Shown piece after piece: positions 39,277-41,346 of a stretch of 41,346 bases of DNA. A program made the translations under genes and the position numbers. The notes below the pieces were generated by a model, which saw nothing but the letters and a program-made list of their open reading frames with translations, searched no databases and was not told the DNA's origin. Each line of letters starts with the position of its first letter. Positions within the stretch are counted from its first letter, which is position 1. Source of the stretch: Pseudomonadota bacterium (GTDB taxonomy: Bacteria > Myxococcota_A > UBA9160 > SZUA-336); assembly GCA_021295775.1 (NCBI GenBank), contig JAGWBS010000013.1, positions 3,581 to 44,926 on the forward strand, given 5' to 3'.

Positions 39277-40449
39277 CTATTCCGCGAAGTCTCTCGGACC
39301 TTCCGTCTCTTCGACGGGCAATTGGATCGACTTCTTCAATGTCGAGATCACGGAGCGGATCACCGACAGCACGGCGTCGTCGAAGTGGACGTTGTCGATG
39401 ATCGGCAGCCCGTGCTGGTCGGCTTCGGCCATGACGTATTCCTGGATCTCCAGGATCTCGGCCAAGTGGTTCCGGTAGCGCTCGGCGCTGCGGTCGCGGG
39501 CCTTGGCGGCGCGCGTCTCGAAGCGGCGCCGCAGGCCCTCGGCCTCGATCATGCCGACCGTCAGGAAGATGACGTGCGCGCTGCTCTGGTAGCGATCCAG
39601 GTCGAGCGTGCCCGGCACCAGACTGGCTCCTTCGACGATCAGGCTGGTGTTCTCCTCCAGCGCGCGGTCGAGCAGGGCGTGCACCCCGACGGCGATCTTG
39701 CGCGCCTGGCCGAGCATGCCCGAGATCACGTCCGATTGGGGCTCGGGCGCGGGCAGCCCGAGGTGCGCGTCGAAGCTGGAGCCGTAGATCTCGGGCATCA
39801 GATCCTGGGAGAACATCAGGCGCATGATCTGGCGAATCGAGTCGGTCCCGATCACGTGCGCGATCTCCAGCCGCCGCGCCACCTCGACGCTGATCGAAGT
39901 CTTGCCCACCCCCGTGGGGCCGCCCACAAGCAGGAACAGGGGGCGGGGATCCGCGTCCGCCGCCCGCCACACGCGGTAACGGGTTGCGGCCGAGGCGCCG
40001 TACGCGGCTTCGATCGTGCGCACCACGGTGCGGCGCAGATCGCCGCGCTCGATCTCGTCCCTGCCGTCCTCGAACAGGCGCGCCTCGACCTGCAGGGCGA
40101 CTTCGAAGGCGTCGCTCCGGTCGAGCCCCGAGCCCTCCAGGGAGACGGCCAGAATGCCCTTGGAGAACGGCGCGCTCCCGCTGCCGCTGCGGACCGTCGG
40201 GGGCTCCTCGATCGCCCGCCGCAGGGCGGCTTCCAGGCTGTAGCCATCGGGCAGGAGCTCGGCGACGAGCTTCGACACCTCTCCGGCTTCGACCTCGCCC
40301 CGCTCGAGCAGCTCGTCACGCACGCTGGTGGCGGTGCGGCGAGCCACTTCGAAGGGGATCCCGCGGGAGACCAGCGACTGCACGAGGATCCCGCGCATGA
40401 ACGATCGCGGCCCGTCGGGCCCAACGACGACGAGCTTTTGCCTGGCCAC
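39277..40449 (-). CDS. 2-phosphoglycerate kinase-like protein (ATP-cone plus P-loop kinase)
   Basis: A 390-residue protein with an N-terminal ATP-cone-like region. Two cone-like repeats lie at about residues 10-75 and 92-165, the second ending in AATRYRVWR. A P-loop kinase domain follows with GGPTGVGKTS at 176-185, IGTDSIRQIMR and a C-terminal NVHFDDAVLSV. This layout matches the COG2074 group named after the methanogen 2-phosphoglycerate kinase, although most bacterial members are uncharacterised. The Walker motif is intact, so phosphotransfer is expected; the acceptor is unknown. GTG 40449 is eight bases from a GATACT box. It leads the minus-strand group ending with rlmN. Function should be treated as family-level only. 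Confidence 0.75.
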   Translation of the reverse strand: MARQKLVVVGPDGPRSFMRGILVQSLVSRGIPFEVARRTATSVRDELLERGEVEAGEVSKLVAELLPDGYSLEAALRRAIEEPPTVRSGSGSAPFSKGILAVSLEGSGLDRSDAFEVALQVEARLFEDGRDEIERGDLRRTVVRTIEAAYGASAATRYRVWRAADADPRPLFLLVGGPTGVGKTSISVEVARRLEIAHVIGTDSIRQIMRLMFSQDLMPEIYGSSFDAHLGLPAPEPQSDVISGMLGQARKIAVGVHALLDRALEENTSLIVEGASLVPGTLDLDRYQSSAHVIFLTVGMIEAEGLRRRFETRAAKARDRSAERYRNHLAEILEIQEYVMAEADQHGLPIIDNVHFDDAVLSVIRSVISTLKKSIQLPVEETEGPRDFAE

Positions 40450-40457
40450 GTATCCAA

Positions 40458-40463
40458 AGTATC
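40458..40463 (-). promoter_or_regulatory. -10-like GATACT eight bases before the kinase-like gene
   Basis: Minus-strand GATACT followed by TTGGATAC and GTG 40449. The short distance predicts an mRNA with almost no leader. Confidence 0.35.
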
Positions 40464-40536
40464 CGACAGCCGGGCGTTTTGCCCACTCCTATCCGCCGCG
40501 ATCCGCGAGCGGCCCCGCCGGACTCGCCGATCGGGC

Positions 40537-40542
40537 TAGACT
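40537..40542 (+). promoter_or_regulatory. -10 box TAGACT for the 205-residue gene
   Basis: TAGACT followed by CCCGGCGCGCC and ATG 40554. Transcription would begin about five bases before the ATG, leaving no room for a ribosome-binding site. Confidence 0.45.
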
Positions 40543-40553
40543 CCCGGCGCGCC

Positions 40554-41171
40554 ATGCCCGAAGACCCCGCCTCCCAAGAGCCGCCGGGCGCGACCTGGTT
40601 CGCTTCCCGCGGGAGGATCGAGTTCACGCTGCTGTCGCGGGGCGACCGCGTGCGCGGGCGCTGCGCTTCCGAACCCTCGCCGGAGCGCGCGCTCCTGCTG
40701 CTGGCCGCCGCGGACGGATGCGCCGACTCGCCCCTGGTCGAGCGTCTCCAGGGCGAGTTTTCTAGCTGGCTGTGCGTGGCCGGCCTGGACCTGCCGCTGT
40801 GCGGGTCGCGCCGCAGCGACAAGCTCGCCGCGGAAGCGCTGGATTCCGGTTCGCCGGCAACGGCGCGCCTGCGCGCGGAGCTGGAGGCTCAGGTCGCCAG
40901 CGATCTGTCTCTGAGCATGGCCTCGCTGCTCCGGTGCGCGCGGCTCGAGCCGCGCCCCGGCGCGTTCCTGGGCGTCCGGCTGGGCCCGGCCCCCCGGGCC
41001 GCGCCTCTGGGCGCGCTGGCGCTGGCGGCCGGGAGCGGAACTCTCCCGCGCTCCGTCTTCGCGGGCCTGCCCGAGGGGCTGGCGCGGGTGTTCGAAACGC
41101 CCGAAGAGCCCCCCGGACGCGCCTGGCTCGACGAAGTGGCCGCGTTCCTGCGGGCGCGCCTGACCCACTGA
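40554..41171 (+). CDS. Unknown protein, possible degenerate alpha/beta hydrolase
   Basis: ATG 40554 gives 205 residues without signal peptide. The order of segments loosely fits a small dienelactone-hydrolase-like fold: LLLLAAADGCADSPLVERL, then SSWLCVAGLDLPLCGSRRSDKLA, a helical region, FLGVRLGPAPRAA, and a C-terminal AWLDEVAAFLRARL helix. In hydrolases the elbow is GxSxG; here it would be GVRLG with Arg in place of the nucleophile Ser. If the comparison holds, the enzyme is inactive, but the similarity is weak and I am unsure. The promoter-like TAGACT ten or so bases upstream and neighbour-like codon usage support a real gene. The fragment of a phosphomannomutase follows directly. Confidence 0.5.
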   Translation: MPEDPASQEPPGATWFASRGRIEFTLLSRGDRVRGRCASEPSPERALLLLAAADGCADSPLVERLQGEFSSWLCVAGLDLPLCGSRRSDKLAAEALDSGSPATARLRAELEAQVASDLSLSMASLLRCARLEPRPGAFLGVRLGPAPRAAPLGALALAAGSGTLPRSVFAGLPEGLARVFETPEEPPGRAWLDEVAAFLRARLTH

Positions 41172-41200
41172 AGTGCTCCGTTCGCCGGCTCCGGGTCCGC

Positions 41201-41346
41201 AGAGTTTCGAGTTCGATTCGGCGGCGCGACGCGGGCCGGGCGCTTCTCGCCGGGCGGTCGAGTCGGAGCGAAGCGGACGAACTCGACGGCCTCACGGTCT
41301 CGTTTCCGGAATGGTGGTTCAACCTGCGGCCCTCGAACACCGAACC
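41201..41346 (+). pseudogene. C-terminal fragment of a phosphomannomutase/phosphoglucomutase (runs off window)
   Basis: In the frame of 41285 the sequence encodes DELDGLTVSFPE and then WWFNLRPSNTE up to the window end. This is the signature phosphate-binding loop near the C-terminus of phosphomannomutases, which normally reads WWFN-RPSNTEP. A full enzyme needs about 1.3 kb before this point, but the preceding gene ends only about 110 bases earlier, and the bases between do not encode the usual penultimate domain. So only an isolated C-terminal piece is present, either a remnant left by a deletion or an assembly artefact. No start codon can be assigned. Confidence 0.6.

Noticed and set aside
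1..41346. CRISPR arrays, tRNA and rRNA genes
   Set aside because: No regularly spaced direct repeats, no T-loop GTTCRANTC-type sequences within a cloverleaf, and no rRNA-like stretches were seen.

Overview
The window reads as a GC-rich chromosome segment of a Gram-negative bacterium. It carries a TonB-dependent receptor, outer-membrane barrel and lipoprotein-sorting genes, ApaG, a periplasmic cyclophilin, an MltD-type LysM transglycosylase and an M48 lipoprotein protease, so an outer membrane is certain. It also has at least three enzymes of families that often use the deazaflavin F420 (two luciferase-like oxidoreductases and a PPOX-fold protein). Together these suggest an uncultured Myxococcota-, Binatota- or proteobacterium-like lineage, but no rRNA or marker tree is available here and the assignment is only an inference. 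No tRNA, rRNA or CRISPR array was seen.

Layout. 1-6.1 kb (+): tail of a membrane-anchored metallophosphoesterase, a YihY/BrkB membrane protein that reads through in frame into an endonuclease/exonuclease/phosphatase-family protein (probable frameshift fusion), an AI-2E-type permease, an F420-type oxidoreductase and a small HD (p)ppGpp-hydrolase-like protein. 6.1-10.4 kb: periplasmic cyclophilin (-), then yhbY - luciferase-like oxidoreductase - SDR (+), then a MelB-type transporter (-). 10.7-13.7 kb: a FIST sensor protein and an IS607-like insertion with a truncated serine recombinase, an unusual TnpB and a hairpin-rich 3' end that may be an omega RNA. 13.7-20.9 kb: two small unknown proteins, NfeD-like and CorC-like membrane proteins, a lipoprotein-sorting/barrel pair, apaG with a PPOX gene, and an MFS exporter. 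21.0-28.2 kb (+): htpG, a 1008-residue TonB receptor and an S9 peptidase broken by an in-frame TAA. 28.3-34.5 kb (-): DUF2779 RecB-like nuclease - parE - parC - manA. 34.7-36.7 kb (+): MltD-like transglycosylase. 36.7-40.4 kb (-): 2-phosphoglycerate kinase-like - M48 protease - trmB - rlmN, tightly packed. The last kilobase holds a degenerate hydrolase-like gene and what looks like only the C-terminal end of a phosphomannomutase.

How parts may work together. The TonB receptor and S9 peptidase form a plausible uptake-and-cleavage pair for peptides. TrmB and RlmN overlap by four bases and both modify RNA of the translation machinery. LolA-like and barrel genes are likely a surface-export pair. 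A striking shared feature is a TAnnCT-like -10 box followed by a C/G-rich start region, lying shortly before many genes on both strands and usually without a recognisable -35 box. In three cases it lies exactly six bases before the start codon, which predicts leaderless mRNAs.
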